The notes below the pieces were generated by a model that had not been told where the DNA came from, searched no databases, and saw only the letters and a list, made by a program, of their open reading frames with translations. A stretch of DNA of 64,000 nt from Tetranychus cinnabarinus (Eukaryota; Arthropoda; Arachnida; Trombidiformes; Tetranychidae): contig WHVY01000007.1 in the NCBI GenBank assembly GCA_022266195.1, positions 3,658,001-3,722,000 of the forward strand, given 5' to 3'. Numbering within the stretch: position 1 is the first letter of the stretch; each line of letters opens with the position of its first letter. Position numbers and translations under genes: made by a program. Shown here piece after piece: positions 35,801 through 50,800 of this stretch.

Positions 35801-38800
35801 AAGTTTTATTATCTCATTTATCTTTAATATTATAACCTTTTTCATTATTTTTTCATGAATTACTTCTGCAACTTCATGATGATATATAATATTATCTTTG
35901 AAAGTGCACATAAACAATCATCTAACTCAGTGATAAGTTTACTTTTAAAGTAAATATTGTTTATCTCATCCTTTCAACATTTAAATTCAACGGTTTACCA
36001 AAATTATCACAACTTGTCAGAACTGAGCTGAAAAAGATGACAAAAGGCAATTTACAATCAAACCATGAATCTAATTTACACTTTAACCTTTACCATTTGA
36101 AACAAGACTTTCAACCAACAAAAGGGAAATGTGAGAGATGACAACAATCAATTATCAAGTTCATTTTCAATGAAAGGTCAACTTTTGATTTTAATCAATT
36201 GGTTAACAATGAATGATTAAAACGATGAAAAGTGAGAAAAGAAAATGTTTCAATTGTTCAGTTAATCTGATCAAAGTTAGAAGGTTATAAAACAGGGTAA
36301 AAGAAGGAGGTTCTGAAAAGGTGTAACCTGAAAACACTGGAAAAAGGTAAATCATGAAACGATCATTTCCTAGTTATTTGTATCAAATAATCAGATAACA
36401 TTGTAATATTAAACTTGCAATCGATAATGGAATTCACTTTTTCTTTTAAATCAAATTTTCTATTTTTTGGTGAAAACTTTTTCCACCAATTCCAAGCCCA
36501 AGTTCATTATTTCATTTCCATGTGTTTCAGCATTTGGAACTTCATGAATATGTAAAGAAGAAAATCTTGAAACTCAGATTTGTTGTTGACCTTAACTGGT
36601 CAGCCAAGTGACTTGATTAACCACAAAATTGAGCGACACTCCAATTGTCATGTTGATGAATAACAAATCAACTAACCTTTTCTCATTCAACATGTTTTCC
36701 TGTAACCCTTCAGGGTAACCTTGCAGTTCTTTTGCCACTTTACCTTTGATTTTGTTGTTCTTTCATTGGACTTTGCCTTTTGCTAATTAATTATCATTAT
36801 TGTGTTCAAGTTAATTATATTTAATGTCACTGAATGAGAAAAGAAATGTTGAAGAAGAAGAAAAAAAATCACTTCAACAGTCTGTTGATTTTAAATTCAG
36901 TTTAATTAAATGTTCACCTGAAGCTTGAAAAAATCGAGCTTCAAAAGTTCCATGTTTTATTCAAATTAGAGGGAAAATTTTCCGGTGAAAAAGTTGAACA
37001 AAAATGAGGCAAAACAATTGAAATAATCGATAAATGTTCAACTTAAAGTTTCCAAAAAATTTCATTCCATTTAGATAATTGTCCTTTTCATTCTTCCAAA
37101 TGTTCATGATTATCGTTTTTTTACATTACTTGCCTCAAGCAATCCATTACAAAAGACTATCAAAAGCTAATTATTTTCATGATAATTTTGATTCAAGCAA
37201 ATGCTTTCCAATTGTCTCAACATTTCACCTTTTCTCTGAATATTGAATCAACAGGAAATTCATTGCTCAATGCTTCTCATGTAGGTGTGCAATGCTTTGA
37301 TATTTTCCATTCCCAGCGGATTCTGTGACGATAATGAAACTTCTATTCTTGTCACCCAATCCATCAGTGATAATGCCAAAGTGATGAATTTAAACTTTTA
37401 AAACAAAAGCAAATGTTCAAGTCGATCATTCATTTTGAGGTAAATATTGAGTAAACTGTTTTTTTTATTCAACTCTTAAAATTGAAACTTTTCTTGTTTC
37501 TCGCTTCAAAACTTTTTGGTTTCATTGCAATTTAATCCTCAATATTGACATTCATTTTTTATTCAGTAAACTCAATCATCATCATCATCTTTTTTATCCT
37601 TTCATTATTGTTATCAGTCTGTATCAGTCTTTTATTACATTTCATGCAAAAATTGTTTCATTAAATTCATCCCTTATCATCATCATCATCATCATTATCA
37701 TCCTTTACTATTCCTTTCCTGATTCAACCTCCATTTGGTATGAAATTCATGAATACCTTGATTGATACGATAAGCTAGTCCAACCAGGTCAACCGTGAAA
37801 ATTCATTCAACCGAATTCAAGAATCTTCATCTTCTCATCTTCTTTATTTTACCACTGATACACATTACTATTTATACTTCTTCACTCCAACTTCAAACTC
37901 ACTCCCAGTCACTAAATTTCACTCTTTTCACTTACATTCAAAGCAATGATAAAATTACGATTAAAGACAATTTAATTTGTTTCAAATAATTTTCGCTCAT
38001 TTTTAATCTTCAAATGCAATAATCATAATTTCCTTAAAAATTGAACAGAACTCACATTTTAAAATGTTTCAAGAAACATTTGCAGAAAATTCAATTCATT
38101 GAGTTTATGCTTTCAGAATCGATGATCAACAAATGGAGTTAATAATTGTTAAAAAGCTGAAATAATGTTGTTAAATAATGTTAATGTGTCATCTTGGGAG
38201 GAATGATGATGTTGAATTAAAAAGGTAAATCCATGTTTTGTTTGTTGTTATTTTATCATTAATATCATTCCAGACTATTCAAGAGGCATAAATGGCAATC
38301 ATTTGGGAATCCAATGAATTTTTATTCTCTATTATTATCCAAGTCCATATCTTTGTATTACTTTTTTTCGTCCTTTTTCTTCTTCTTCTTTTTATCCGCA
38401 AATGTTGATCTGTAAATATCAATAATTTAGAGCATGTTAGAGTTGGGAAAGAGTAAAGGTTAAAGGCTTGAAAGGTTGTTGAGCTTTGAAACAAAAAGTT
38501 GTCAAAAGTGGAAAGTGTATAATTTTGAGTCAGATTTATCTGTAACTTTGCTATAACTTGTATCTAAAAGGTTGACAAAGAGTGAAATTAATCCTCGAGA
38601 GAGATTCGTGGACAAAAGGTTTATATTGATGGTTCTAATGAATCTCGAGGCTGAAAGTAAAATGAAAAGATAAACATTTACTAAAATAGTTTCGTGTTTG
38701 TCAACCAATTGATTGATCTCAGTTTTACTTGGCTTTAACAGTCCATTTTTACCATTCATTTGTTAATTAATCTCTATCAATCTCTAAATCAAATTCATCA

Positions 38801-41800
38801 CATTCGCCAGTTTCAACCAACATAGTTCATTCGTTGCAAACGCTAATTTACTTTTCATTTACTAAATTAATTCATCAATTTCGCTTCAATCTAAGAACTG
38901 ACCAACGCAATCAGTCGATTCAGAGAAAGGCTTCAAAAGCATTTCCATCTTAACAATTGATCAAGCTTCCAATGTTAACAAATTTTCTCTGTAAGAAATT
39001 TTTTCTGATTTTTCTTTTTCAAAAATTCTGTTTCTTCAACTGATGAAGTCTTTTTTCTGCTTTTTTGCGTCGAATGAGAATAAATTTTGTTCATTCTTAT
39101 CCAAAACGAGCTTCTGAGAAACATTGATTTATAATTTTCGAATTAAAAAAGCCATTTTATTCCGAAATCTGACCTTCACTTCGTTATCAATTAACCGCAA
39201 ATCAGAAAAAAATGCTTCTCATGAAATGTTTTTGACCAACAAAAAGTTTGATGCAGAAGTTACATTTCAATCATTTCATTGATTCAATACAAAGTTGAAC
39301 TTGCCTCAGCATTTGAATGAAAGCACCAAACCACATTTATCCATTTTCTTACTCCGATAACTAATGAATTTATTTACTTTTTAGCCTGAACTTGATTGGA
39401 CCCCTGAAACTGTTGGTGTTGTTGATTCGTCATTCTTCTGGGGTTACATTGTCACTCAAATACCAGGCGGGTTTTTAGCCGCCAAATATCCAGCCAATAG
39501 GTTTGTATTACCCAAGTTGCTTGAAATCGAACAATCCAAATCAAATGTTTCTCTCAACCATTTTCAGAGTTTTTGGAACAGCAATAGCCACCTCTGCCTT
39601 CCTTAACCTTTTACTTCCGGGCGCAGCTTATTTTGGTTATGGTATGTTCATGATAATTAGGATATTACAAGGACTTGTTGAGGTAATTACTCCCTTTCAA
39701 TCAAACTCACTCCCAGCGTCAATTACAGAACAATATTTTTCTCCATATTTTCCAATTCAATACAAACATGTTCACTTTCCAATGAAAAGAACAAAAAATA
39801 CAAAAAATGGAAATTCATGTCCTTCCATTGATGTTATACTTTCAACCCTTTCTCTCTTCTGCTTCTATTAATAACCCTAATGTTGATCAATTTCATTCAA
39901 GTTTCATTAACATGAGAAGGAACAAAAAAAAATGGATAGAAAATGTTACCCTGCACTTGGAGTAAACAGAGCAACGTAGGTGTTCATTAAGTTGCACTGA
40001 AAGTAATGAAACAAAAACAGAAACGTTATTATAATGCTAATTATAATTATCTTTAACAAGATTTTCATTTCAAAATTCATGATTGAAACCATTTGCTCGT
40101 CCAGAATGAGATGTTCATAAGTTGTAAACATAATTACACTTCTAAATAGACTGTTAACTTTCATAATACATATAAATGGATTACAAGAGCATTCTGTGAA
40201 TATCATGAACTTTTCCACATTAGGCAACATTTGCTAACCAAATTACAAGTCTAAAGTCAAAGTTATCATGAATGGACCAAGATGGGTCGATAACAGAATT
40301 TGGCAAAAAAATTGAATTCTGAATAAGGTTAAACTTTTAACGGTAAAATTGTGTTTCCAAACACAGAGAGAGTCGAGTAAATATGGTTTACTAGATTCTG
40401 TCGCCTCAAGCAATCTCTCAACTCCTGAAACAGGAAAAATAGCGAAAAGAACGAGAAGAAAAGTTGTGAACAAAAAAGGTAAACAAGAGTATCGAGAGCA
40501 TGAATAAGAAGTTCATTTTTTTCATGCTATTTGCAAATGGTTCATGAAACATTGTTTAATCAATATCATTTGTGCTCAATAAGCTCAAGTTATAAATTAA
40601 GTTAACGGTGAAAAAAGTTCATTTTTCAAACATTTAGTTTTCCAAATGAAGCCAATTGCAAGAGAAAAAAGTTGATCCATTATCCAGATTATCATGAATA
40701 ATGAATGGAAACTTAATTTGTTGATAAAGGTTTACAATTCATGCGCTTCTTCCAAGATGATTATTAGTAAACGTTGAACAGTTTGGATAAATATATTTGT
40801 ATAAATCACGCAATTGCATGTTAATTATTAATTGTGATTTTCTGTTGAAACTGGAAATGCACTTTTCGATGAAAAACCTTTTGTTTTTCGTTGCTTGATT
40901 AACATTTCCATCATGATTAGCTTTTCTTTTTAATGCAATATTTAATCCGTAACCACAGCTTAGTTCAATTCTTGTTTGCCTTCAAGTTAATCCCAGCAAC
41001 AATTTTTCCATCTTCAGGGAGTGAAGAGAGAAAAGCAACTCTTTTTTTCTTCTAAGCTCACTTTTCAACCTTCTTTTTTTACCTGAATTCAAAAGCATCT
41101 TTATCCGCTCTGTTTTTGCCTCCTTTACCTTTCATCATTATCATCCATCTACAGAATGATCACATTCATCTTTCACCACACAATCAAGACAAAACTCGAG
41201 GAAAGAAGGAAGAAGAAGCAAAAATAAAAGTTAGAACTGAACAAATATAGAACAAGTTCAAGCTAATTAATTGCTTCTCTCAGCAGCTTGGCTTCACTTT
41301 TCACAATTGCTATCATTGCCAACCAACATGATCATCACATTTGTTGCTATTAATCAAACTGTGCATATTCAATCATAGTTAATCTGCATTCTGCAGTCGC
41401 GATTCGCAACTCTATTAATGCGCTTTTTATTGGCATTAAGATTTCAAAATTTGACTTGACGTCGATGTGCCGCCAAAATATGTCTCGATCAAGTTTAAAT
41501 TTAGCTGAATTAACCGATTTTACATTCCTTTAATATTCAGACTCCGACTTGAATAATTTTTCATTTTTGAATTTTTCAATAATCTCGGAATGAAAGTGAT
41601 AGATTTCAACGAATCATAAATGAAAATTGGGAGTCAACGATCGACAAGGAATGCATTGATAAATGTGTTTCAATTGAATTTCTGTGAATATACAAGGAAA
41701 TTTTGTAAAGTAAAAAATGTAATTTTGTTATGAAATGCAGTTTCTGTTAATTGAATAGTTGATTCATGACTTCGATGGATGATTAGTATTTTCAAAATTG

Positions 41801-44800
41801 ATTTGAGACTTAAATCCATTGGCTATTCGATAAGGTCAATTTTTAACTAAATGAATATAACTTGAAATTCAGTCGCCACAGTCTGATTGAACGCGTCTTG
41901 TGATCAGTGACTCTAGTTGATCTGGTTGGTTGGTAAAGGCTGAAATTATTTTCACGAAAGGTCACTTTTAATGAAAACAATTGTACTCGAATCCAAATGA
42001 AAAGTTAAACTCGTCAGATTATTAAATATCTTTTATGTCAACTAGAAATGTTTGCTTGTCAAATGCCATTAAAAACTATCAAATGATATTAAAGTTTAAT
42101 AGATGAAATATGCACATGGAGCGAGAAAAAAGGCAACTTGACATTGGCTTTACCAGAATTACTTGAGATTCTTGATAAATCCAAGAATTGACGATAAAAA
42201 AGTGAACAATTTCCTACATTTCTCAGTTTTTTTCATTGGGTTTTTAAGGCTTATCGATCTGTCAAGGATCTGTAAAAAGAGTTTCCCACTTTCTTTTCTC
42301 ATGCTTTTTCTTCCTCCTCTTCATGAAGTAATAAAACACAAGAAATAAATAAAATATCTTGTGAATGAAACAAAGAAAATGGATGAAAACATTGATATGG
42401 AAGAGAAGATGAAAAGAGCAGAAAAAGTAAAGAAAAGGTAAAACGATAAATGTTGAACATTTAAGAATGATGATGATGAAGTTTATAAGCTTATAAGTAA
42501 TGTAACATTGAACGATGAACCACAAAAAGAGTCTCTTAATTGAACTTATTATTTTAGAGATTTCAAAGGTTTGATTATTTAATTGAATAAGAAATGTTTT
42601 GAGAAAATTAAATGGAAAACAAAATTTCAACCAATTTCTTCATCAAACTTGTATACCATGAAAACTGGTGAAAAAGAAGGCAAGATTCAAATGGAAAAGT
42701 TAATTCTTTTTCAGTTGTTCCATGTTTCATCAGGTTCATCATAATCTTTTGAGTTTACATGGATTTCATTATTAAAATGTAAACAACATTTGGAAGGTAA
42801 AAGGAGAAGAAGTTCATTCTGTTAATAGTCACAATTCAATTGGGATCATCAGATTTTGTTTTTTCATCTAAACTTGAAAATAATGATGAACTCGCAAGAC
42901 TTTGCCTTTTCTCTTCTTTCAAATTCCATGTTCCAAGAATCCATTTCTTTGTCATCTTTTCATCATTTCTCAATGTAATACAATTGAGAGAACATTTTCT
43001 GTTGACTAAAAAATATCATTTCATCATGTAATGTTCAATGAAATGTTATTGTTTTCAAGTTGCTCTCTTATTGACTGTTGTTACTCCTGTTAGTCAGGTT
43101 ACAGTCTAAACATTTTGAAAGGCCATCATCATCATCATGTTATTACATTTGATGAGCAAAAGCAAAAGGTATTTCTCATCAAAACCTGAGATTCTTTACT
43201 GATTCCACCAACCATGAACAATTGTTGCACAAGAGAAGTTCATTTTCTTGATTCATTTCCCCTCATTGTTCCCACCTTGTTTATCTTTCCCTTGCCAGTT
43301 GCATAAACCTTTTTTTATATATTGGAATATAAGAATTGACAAAAGTTTAGAATTGTTGAGAGAAAGATTGTCACATTCATTCACTATTCATGATTGAAAT
43401 GCCTGTGATTTCACTGTTGACAAAGAGTAAGTGAAACAACAACAACAACTGAATTATCTGAGAAATTTTCATTCTTCTTTCATAATCTTGTCAATTTGTT
43501 CTTCTTCTTCAATAAGTTCAATAATTTACAATTCATTTGGTGAACAACAATTGAACAATGTATTACAATGAAATGAACAGTAAGTGGCAAATGAAGCAAA
43601 AGGTAATCATTGAGTGATCATAAAAAAAATTGAACAAAAGTAACACAAAAAGACGAGAGAAAAGGTGAAAATTATTTTAAAACTTTTGTTGAAATGTGTG
43701 TGTTCCAATGACATTAATTACCAGGAAAATTGGGTGAGAAAAGTGTTGAAAAGAATTTTTCAAGAGTATCAAACTGATCAGGAAATGAATGTAACAAAAA
43801 GCAGAACCAGAAAAAAGGGTTAAAAGTATACTCACTGGGAAATGAAATTAAAGTATAAAAGGAAAGGAGAAAAAAGTTATCATTATCTAATAATAATCTG
43901 ATTTTCACTTTTCAGGGTGTAACATATCCAGCATGTCATGGTATATGGCGTCATTGGGCACCTCCCATTGAACGCAGTCGCTTAGCTACTCTGGCTTTTT
44001 GTGGTACGTTATCATCATCATCTTTGCCCATTTTATTTCCATTTACCTTTTTTTTAATTTCCTTTACCATCTCATTTCACTCCCAGCCTATTGATTATCG
44101 AATTATATCAACATAAAGAGAAGGCAATTTTTTCTTCTTCTCCATCTTTTCCAGCCTCATTATCATCTCTCATTTCTCATCTTCATCCTTTCTCCACTCA
44201 ATTCAAATCATAACTTTAATCAAATATTAAACATTTCAACATTTCTCTTGATTCTCCCATTACAGGATCCTATGCTGGAGCTGTTTTAGGTTTACCCATA
44301 TCGGGTATGCTTACAGAGTGGTTTGGTTGGCAGGCTTGTTTTTATTTTTATGGTAAGACTTTGACTATCATTTGATTCAATTTCAATTTTGGAACATTTT
44401 TTCACCAGATTTTTTGTTCCTCATCTTTTCAACTCTATTTTTGACTCTATTTTTTGCCTTTAACTTTTCCTCGGTTTTAAAGAGTTTCGTGCTTTAGTTT
44501 TTTCCTTCATGATTCCTGGTTTAGTGGCAAAACAGATTAGCAAACAAAATGTTGAAATGTACTGTTAATTTTTTTTGTTGATTATCTGATTATCGATTTG
44601 AAACGACTATTATTACCATCTATATTTATCATTGCTTTTTCATTTCTGTATTTCTATTTAAAGTCAGTTTTTACCTTGATGTTGCATCGATTATTCCTAA
44701 AGAAGGAATTTTTTGACAGAAAGGAAGAGAAAAGTTCAATTGTTGATTAATTGATCATTTTGTTTGAACATTTCTTTTCAACATTCATGTTTCAATGGTA

Positions 44801-47800
44801 ACCTAGAAATTGGGAAATATTTTAATAACCAATTTTTTACGATCGATTTGAAAATATTTATTCAATATTAAAAGCTGATTATAGAACTGAAATTCATCAA
44901 AACAATCATGAGGACAATAAATTTCAAGAAAACTGTAGAAATGACAACAAATTTCGAACCGACGAAGTTGATACACTTTTGATTATCAAGCAATTAGTTA
45001 GAGAATCGATTTTATTCATCAATTTTAAACTAACATTCAATTTGTTGTCACAATAATGATGCAAAAAAATCAAGTGGCCACAAGTGTGAAGCTATTCCTG
45101 GTCGAAATATTCATTAGAATCGAATCACATTTAGTCATCAAAGTGACCTTAAAGTCGACCATTTTGTTCAGATTAATTGAAGCTCAATCAAATTTAACCC
45201 CAAAAATGGAAACCAAGTGAATGCTTCGAGATAAACTTTAGATGATTGTTTTGACTAAAACTCGAGTTGAGACATTAGTTTGGGAAATTGAAGATTTATT
45301 GAAATTGAATGGAAATTGAAAGTAAATGAATCTTGGGTTAATTTGTTTTTCCTTTTTGCATTTTGTGTCGTTATTTTTTCGATTAAAGGTGTTGTCGGCT
45401 GTTTTTGGTACATTTCTTGGTTATTACTATCATTTGAAAAGCCAGCCAAACATCCAACAATCACTCAAGCTGAATTGATTTACATCGAAGAAAGTATTGG
45501 TAACGTTGCTCAGACTTCACCAACGGTAAGACCTTCAATTACTATGTGCTTCGTCAATCCCAATTATTATCAAAACCAGCATCATTAATGATCTTTCCTT
45601 ATCTTCTTCTTCTTCTTCTTCTTATTTTCTATTCTTTCTCTTTTCTTCCTTTTCTCTCCATCACATCACAATCATCTTCTTCACCTTGTTCATCTTTTTC
45701 ATTTCTTCAATTCCCTTGTTGCTTTGCAAATCCAATCCATGTTGGTTTGTTGTTTCCTTTTTTATTTGTATGAGTTTTGTGTCTTTGTGAATCCTGAGTA
45801 TCCAACAATTCAGCCTTTTTCCGAGTTCTTTTTTTTATTGCTCCTGTTTTTGTTGTTGATGTTGATGATGATGATGATAGCGTTGATGATTGTTGTTTCT
45901 TTTATAAACTTCTTGTTTCTTGACTCAACTTTTTTCCCTCCTTTCTCATCATTTTCACTTGATAATGGACTGAATAAAAACTCATACTGTAATAAGCTAA
46001 AGCTTATCTCGAGGCAAATTTTTGTCTTCACTTAACAGTAAATTTGACTTGATTGTCCAGTTAATTCTGTTTTCTGGTTTCACTAGTCTTGAGATTCACA
46101 AATCTTGTCCCAAGAAGAGTCTCGATTAGTCAAGAATACCATTGAGAACATTGAGTTATCTGGAATGCAAATTCGAGTCAAACTTTCGAGTCTTTTTTCC
46201 CTCAAAACTCTTTCCATGGATTTCCATATTCAAAATGCTCAAAATAACTCAAGTTTAAACTTATTTCAAATCAAACAATATTAAATGGACGTTAACCAAG
46301 TTTAACCTGCCATTTCAACAGTTTCATCCTCAAGACAAACCTTAGGTTTGCTCAGGTTCAGATTGAGCTTGAAAAATGCTTAAAGATGAAACACTTGTAA
46401 GTCAAGCAAAGATGCTTCATTTGTTGAATTAAAACCAGAATTTAATTTTCAAATCTTAATCTTTATTCCAATTGATCGCGCTATTTCAATGAATCCAAAA
46501 TATTTTATTTTTCCATTCACCTTTCATTCCCCTTCAACTTCGATTTTCTGAATCTTGAATCTGTTCAAATTGCATTCGTATTAAAATATGATTTCCGTCC
46601 ATTTCAGCATCAAACTTTACATTTCTAGTCAAAATAATACAAAATGAAAATATTTTGAAGTTTAATAGCAACAAGGAATGAAAATTTGTTGTTATTTCAA
46701 GTGTTTCATCTTTAAATGTTTTTGATCTCAAATTTGATAAATGTCGAGATGTTTCAATTGAAACTGTAAATTGTCCCAAATATGAAGGTTACCCAAACCT
46801 GAAACAATTGCAATTGTAGATTCACATTTTCACCCAAAAAACATGAAATAAAGACATCAAAAAAGGGTCGACCTTTTGTCTTTCCTTCTCACCCATTCAT
46901 CATCATTATCATTCCTCTTTTTTGTGCCTCTTTGCCATGCAATATCTTAAAGACAAAGTTACATGTAAGACTAGATCAATATTTAAATTGAGTGTTGACA
47001 TTCCCATGAAACTGGGCTATTCAGCTCTGTCTGTCAACAGAGGAAAGTGTATACTTGATAATGGATGCTAGTTTATGCTCTAAGAAGAGGAAGATGAGAA
47101 GAAGAAGAAGAAGAAAGAGCGTAAAGAATGAACAGAGAGAAAGAAAGAGTTTCCATTTTGGTTACTTTTAAGTCACCCAAAAATGTTACCAAAAATGGAT
47201 TCACTTGTAATGCATATTGCTCTACACAATGGTTTATATTTATATTCATATCTAATAAAGAGCAGAGCCAAAGGAAGAGAGAGAAAAAAGTAAAAACGAA
47301 AATAATATTATTCAGACTGAACTTCTTCTCTTCACTTTTCCCTCTTCATTCCTTATTCAGTCTTCATTCCCTGTTTATTGTTGAACATTTACAGTTTATC
47401 AATTCCCTGTTCATTTGAACTTGAGATAATTTTTGCTTTTTTACTTTTCTCAACATTTACGTCAATATTGATAACATTTTAGCTTCATCTTTCATCATTA
47501 ACAGAAATGTAACTTTTCGAGAAAAGGTCAACATTTTCAATCTTAACTGACCATTTCGAGATTACAGTTTTCATTGAGAATCTTTTCTTTCAGGTTTCAT
47601 TTTGGATTTCAATTCAATTTTAATCTTTAATCTTTTCTCTTCAACAGTTTAAAACGACTCCTTGGAAGGATATATTTTCATCGTTACCTGTGTATGCTAT
47701 AATAGTGGCCAATTTTTGTCGTAGTTGGACATTTTACCTTTTATTGATATCACAGCCAACTTATTTCAAACATGTTTTCCATTCATCTGTGGGTGAAGTA

Positions 47801-50800
47801 AGTAATGGATCTATTTTCAGGAGAAGCCAAAAATTAATCAATTGACCAACTCGATAACTCTCATTCAAATGTAACAATTTGAACCAATCAAATGATGAAA
47901 GCAAATCAATAGCATTTTAATATTTCATTAACATGAAACATTGTTCTTTCATCCCTAACATCATCATTCTCATCTTTATCATGTCTTTCGTTTTCTCGTT
48001 TTTTTGGGTTTCTTTTTTCTGCTCTTCTCAGTCTCTAGAGACATTTTCCTTGGCAAATGCCAAGTTAAACTTAATTGACTTTACGATTTATTCAGTATTT
48101 ATATCTTCATTTTATCTTCTCCTTTTTTTTCACGTAAAGTTTACCTTTTTCATTGAGCCAACCTTTATCATCTTTTCCTCCCTGAATTATCTGATAATAT
48201 CAATGTCAACTTTATATCATGAATCAATATCATTTTCCTGGAGTCCATTTAACCTCTGGAAATGATGAAAGATTTAGAGATTTCAGTTGAATGCTGAAAA
48301 TCTTTCACTGAAATTGAAATGAACTGAAGACAACAAGAGAAACCATTCAACTCTTCATTGAGTTGAAGTTGACATTTGATGGAGATTAATAAGATTTGGT
48401 TCAAGTTGAGGATTACCTTGATTGAGATTATGAAGATTAAATATTTAATTTGCAATTTTTCATAAAAATTGAGCTTAATCTTTCATTAATGTTTAATTTT
48501 TACTTTACCAATCAATTTGGGTTTATTATTTTATTACTGACTGTCGACATCTTGAGGCAAAATTATTTACTAACTTGGTTTGGATTAACGGCTGTTTTTG
48601 AATATTTTTTTCAATGCTTCTTTGATTGTTAATTGTGATTGATGTTAATTATGTATTTTTGTTTCTCACTCTTTTTACCTGCTTCGGTCAACTTTTTGAC
48701 CAAAGTCTGGGTTTTTAGGTGCCGTTCCTCACTTATGTATGACAATTATAGTCCCATTTGGTGGTCATTTGGCTGATTTTTTTAGACGGTCTGGTATATT
48801 GACTACAACTCAAGTTAGAAAACTATTCAATTGTGGAGGTAAATACACTTTTCTGAGTCTCTTTTTTTCTATTCTTGCAATTAAACATGAATTTCCATTG
48901 ATTTCTATTATTATTTTATCTATCCTTCTTTTTCACCCTGAAAGGCTTCGGTATGGAAGCATTGTTCCTATTTGTTGTTGGAAGCACATCAAGTGAAGCA
49001 TTAGCCATTTCAGCTTTAACCTTTGCTGTTGGTTTTAGTGGATTTGCCATTTCAGGTAATTAGTTTTTTTCTGCATTCACCTTTCTCTAACCAATTGTTT
49101 TATCCATTATATCTTGAATCTTGGTCTGGTAAATGCCAATCTAATTTACTTTTATTGTCTTTTGTATTCCATCAAACAAACAACTAGGTTTTAACGTTAA
49201 TCATCTGGATATTGCACCTCGTTACGCATCCATTCTAATGGGAATCTCAAACGGCTTTGGAACTCTTGCTGGAATGTTTTGTCCGATTGTTACCGAACTC
49301 ATGACCGAACACAAGGTAACAAGATTGTTCACAAGTAAAGCTGTAAATCGACTCGAAATGTTTCATAGTAAATTTCAGTTACAATGGATAATTTACCCAA
49401 AAACTAAAACTGGTTAACTGGCTGTTGTTTTGCAAACACTTCATGAGAATTTCAATTTAGAATCTCAAAGAGTTGTTTGCTGAATTGAAGACACTTTGGT
49501 GACTTTTGTTGGATAAATTTCATAAATAACGTTTTTTCCATTCTGTGGTAAGCAATGGAGAAAAATTGATTGTAAATTAAGTGATATTTACAACAATTGT
49601 CATCAAATGTTACTTCTTAATTGTCGTATTTGCATAATTTTGTGAACAGCTCAATCAACTATAAATGGTTGTTTATTTTGCTTATGGTAATGGTAATTGT
49701 ATCTGATTGAATGAAACAGATTGAATCATTTCCGTAATCATTTTGATTGAGTATGAATGAGAGCCAAAAAAGAGTAAACTATCCAAAAATAAAAGTATTA
49801 CTATTATTATATTATTTGCAATTCTGAGCTGATGAAAAAAGGACAAACACTGCATTTAACTGTAAATCAATTTAATCTATTGAATTACATTAGCATCACA
49901 ATTAGAAGTTGAGATTGGATAGGAAAAGGTAAAGAAAGGGAAAAAAGGGAAGAAGAAGAAGAATGATGATGATGATGATACTGAAATCAGATTTAAATGG
50001 TTAAATGCTCGTCTCTTCATCTTCATTCAATTTGATTGTCTTCGCAAAGTAAAAATGTCTTCATCCCTACGAGATGATAAAATCCTTTAGTTTCAATCAA
50101 CTTTGACAAATACATGAAGATGAATTTTCCAATATAAATAAGCTTACTTAGTCTTCCCTTTGATGCATTACAATTCATCTCTAACCTTTCATCATTATGA
50201 CAGTCAATTGTAATGCCTGTTTTTGGCAATTTAAATCCAACCTTGCTAATCAAATTTACACTCTTCCTTGATAATTATTGTAACTCAGTCTTTGGAATTG
50301 GAAATATTCTGAAAAATTAGAAGCATTTGGAATCTGAAAATGATTATTTACTCCCCAAATGGTTCAATAATGAATTCTTTTGCACTTTAACATGATATGT
50401 GAAAAGTTGAAGGTGACAAAAAAAAGGATATCATTATTTCAAAATATTATTTAACTGAACATAACATGATTAAATAGGAACACTTTTTTCCAAACTCCAA
50501 ATTCTGGTAAAAATGAAACAGAGATGAACCGTGAAATATAATTTGAAAGACAAAATTTGTTTCAAGTTTCCTTCCGGCAAAAAGATTACTGTGAAAAGAA
50601 GAAACTCTTTATCGTTTCTAAAGAAGACGATCAAATTGTAACATCATTGAATTAACAAGCACCAAGAAGATGAACATTATTATTTTGCAAGAATAAAAAT
50701 GAAATGTTCGAATTACAGCAAAGAGCTGAACTAACTTTGTTAGCAGCAAAATTGTCTGAAATGTTACTCAATGAGAAAAGTAAATTCTTATTCATATCGA

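Larger units (their letters stand above)
25345..39384 (+). other. 14-kb intron of the glutamate transporter
   Basis: From donor GTAAAG to acceptor TTTTTAG, between the exon for membrane helix 1 and the exon for helix 2. Apart from a tRNA-Leu gene on the minus strand I find no coding frame of worth. It holds purine-rich tracts (about 27560-27670, 31380-31440, 33160-33240), matching pyrimidine-rich tracts (27700-27790, 30350-30450, 31030-31080) and TCATCA microsatellites (37677-37703). Long introns with regulatory content are common in neuronal genes, but no specific enhancer can be named. The two flanking exons join NATGK to PELDW, a few residues shorter than in other VGLUTs, so a small loop exon could be hidden here. 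Confidence 0.75.

Noticed and set aside
37677..37703. CAT-type microsatellite considered as a CRISPR-like or minisatellite array
   Set aside because: It is a simple trinucleotide run of a kind scattered through all VGLUT introns; no spacers or longer unit.
42163..42630. Opposing open frames in a VGLUT intron
   Set aside because: Phe/Leu/Ile/Lys-rich composition typical of chance frames in AT-rich DNA; no splice or motif support.
45316..45588. 90-codon single-frame ORF taken as a separate gene
   Set aside because: Only 45389-45525 is coding; it is a VGLUT exon and the rest is intron read-through.
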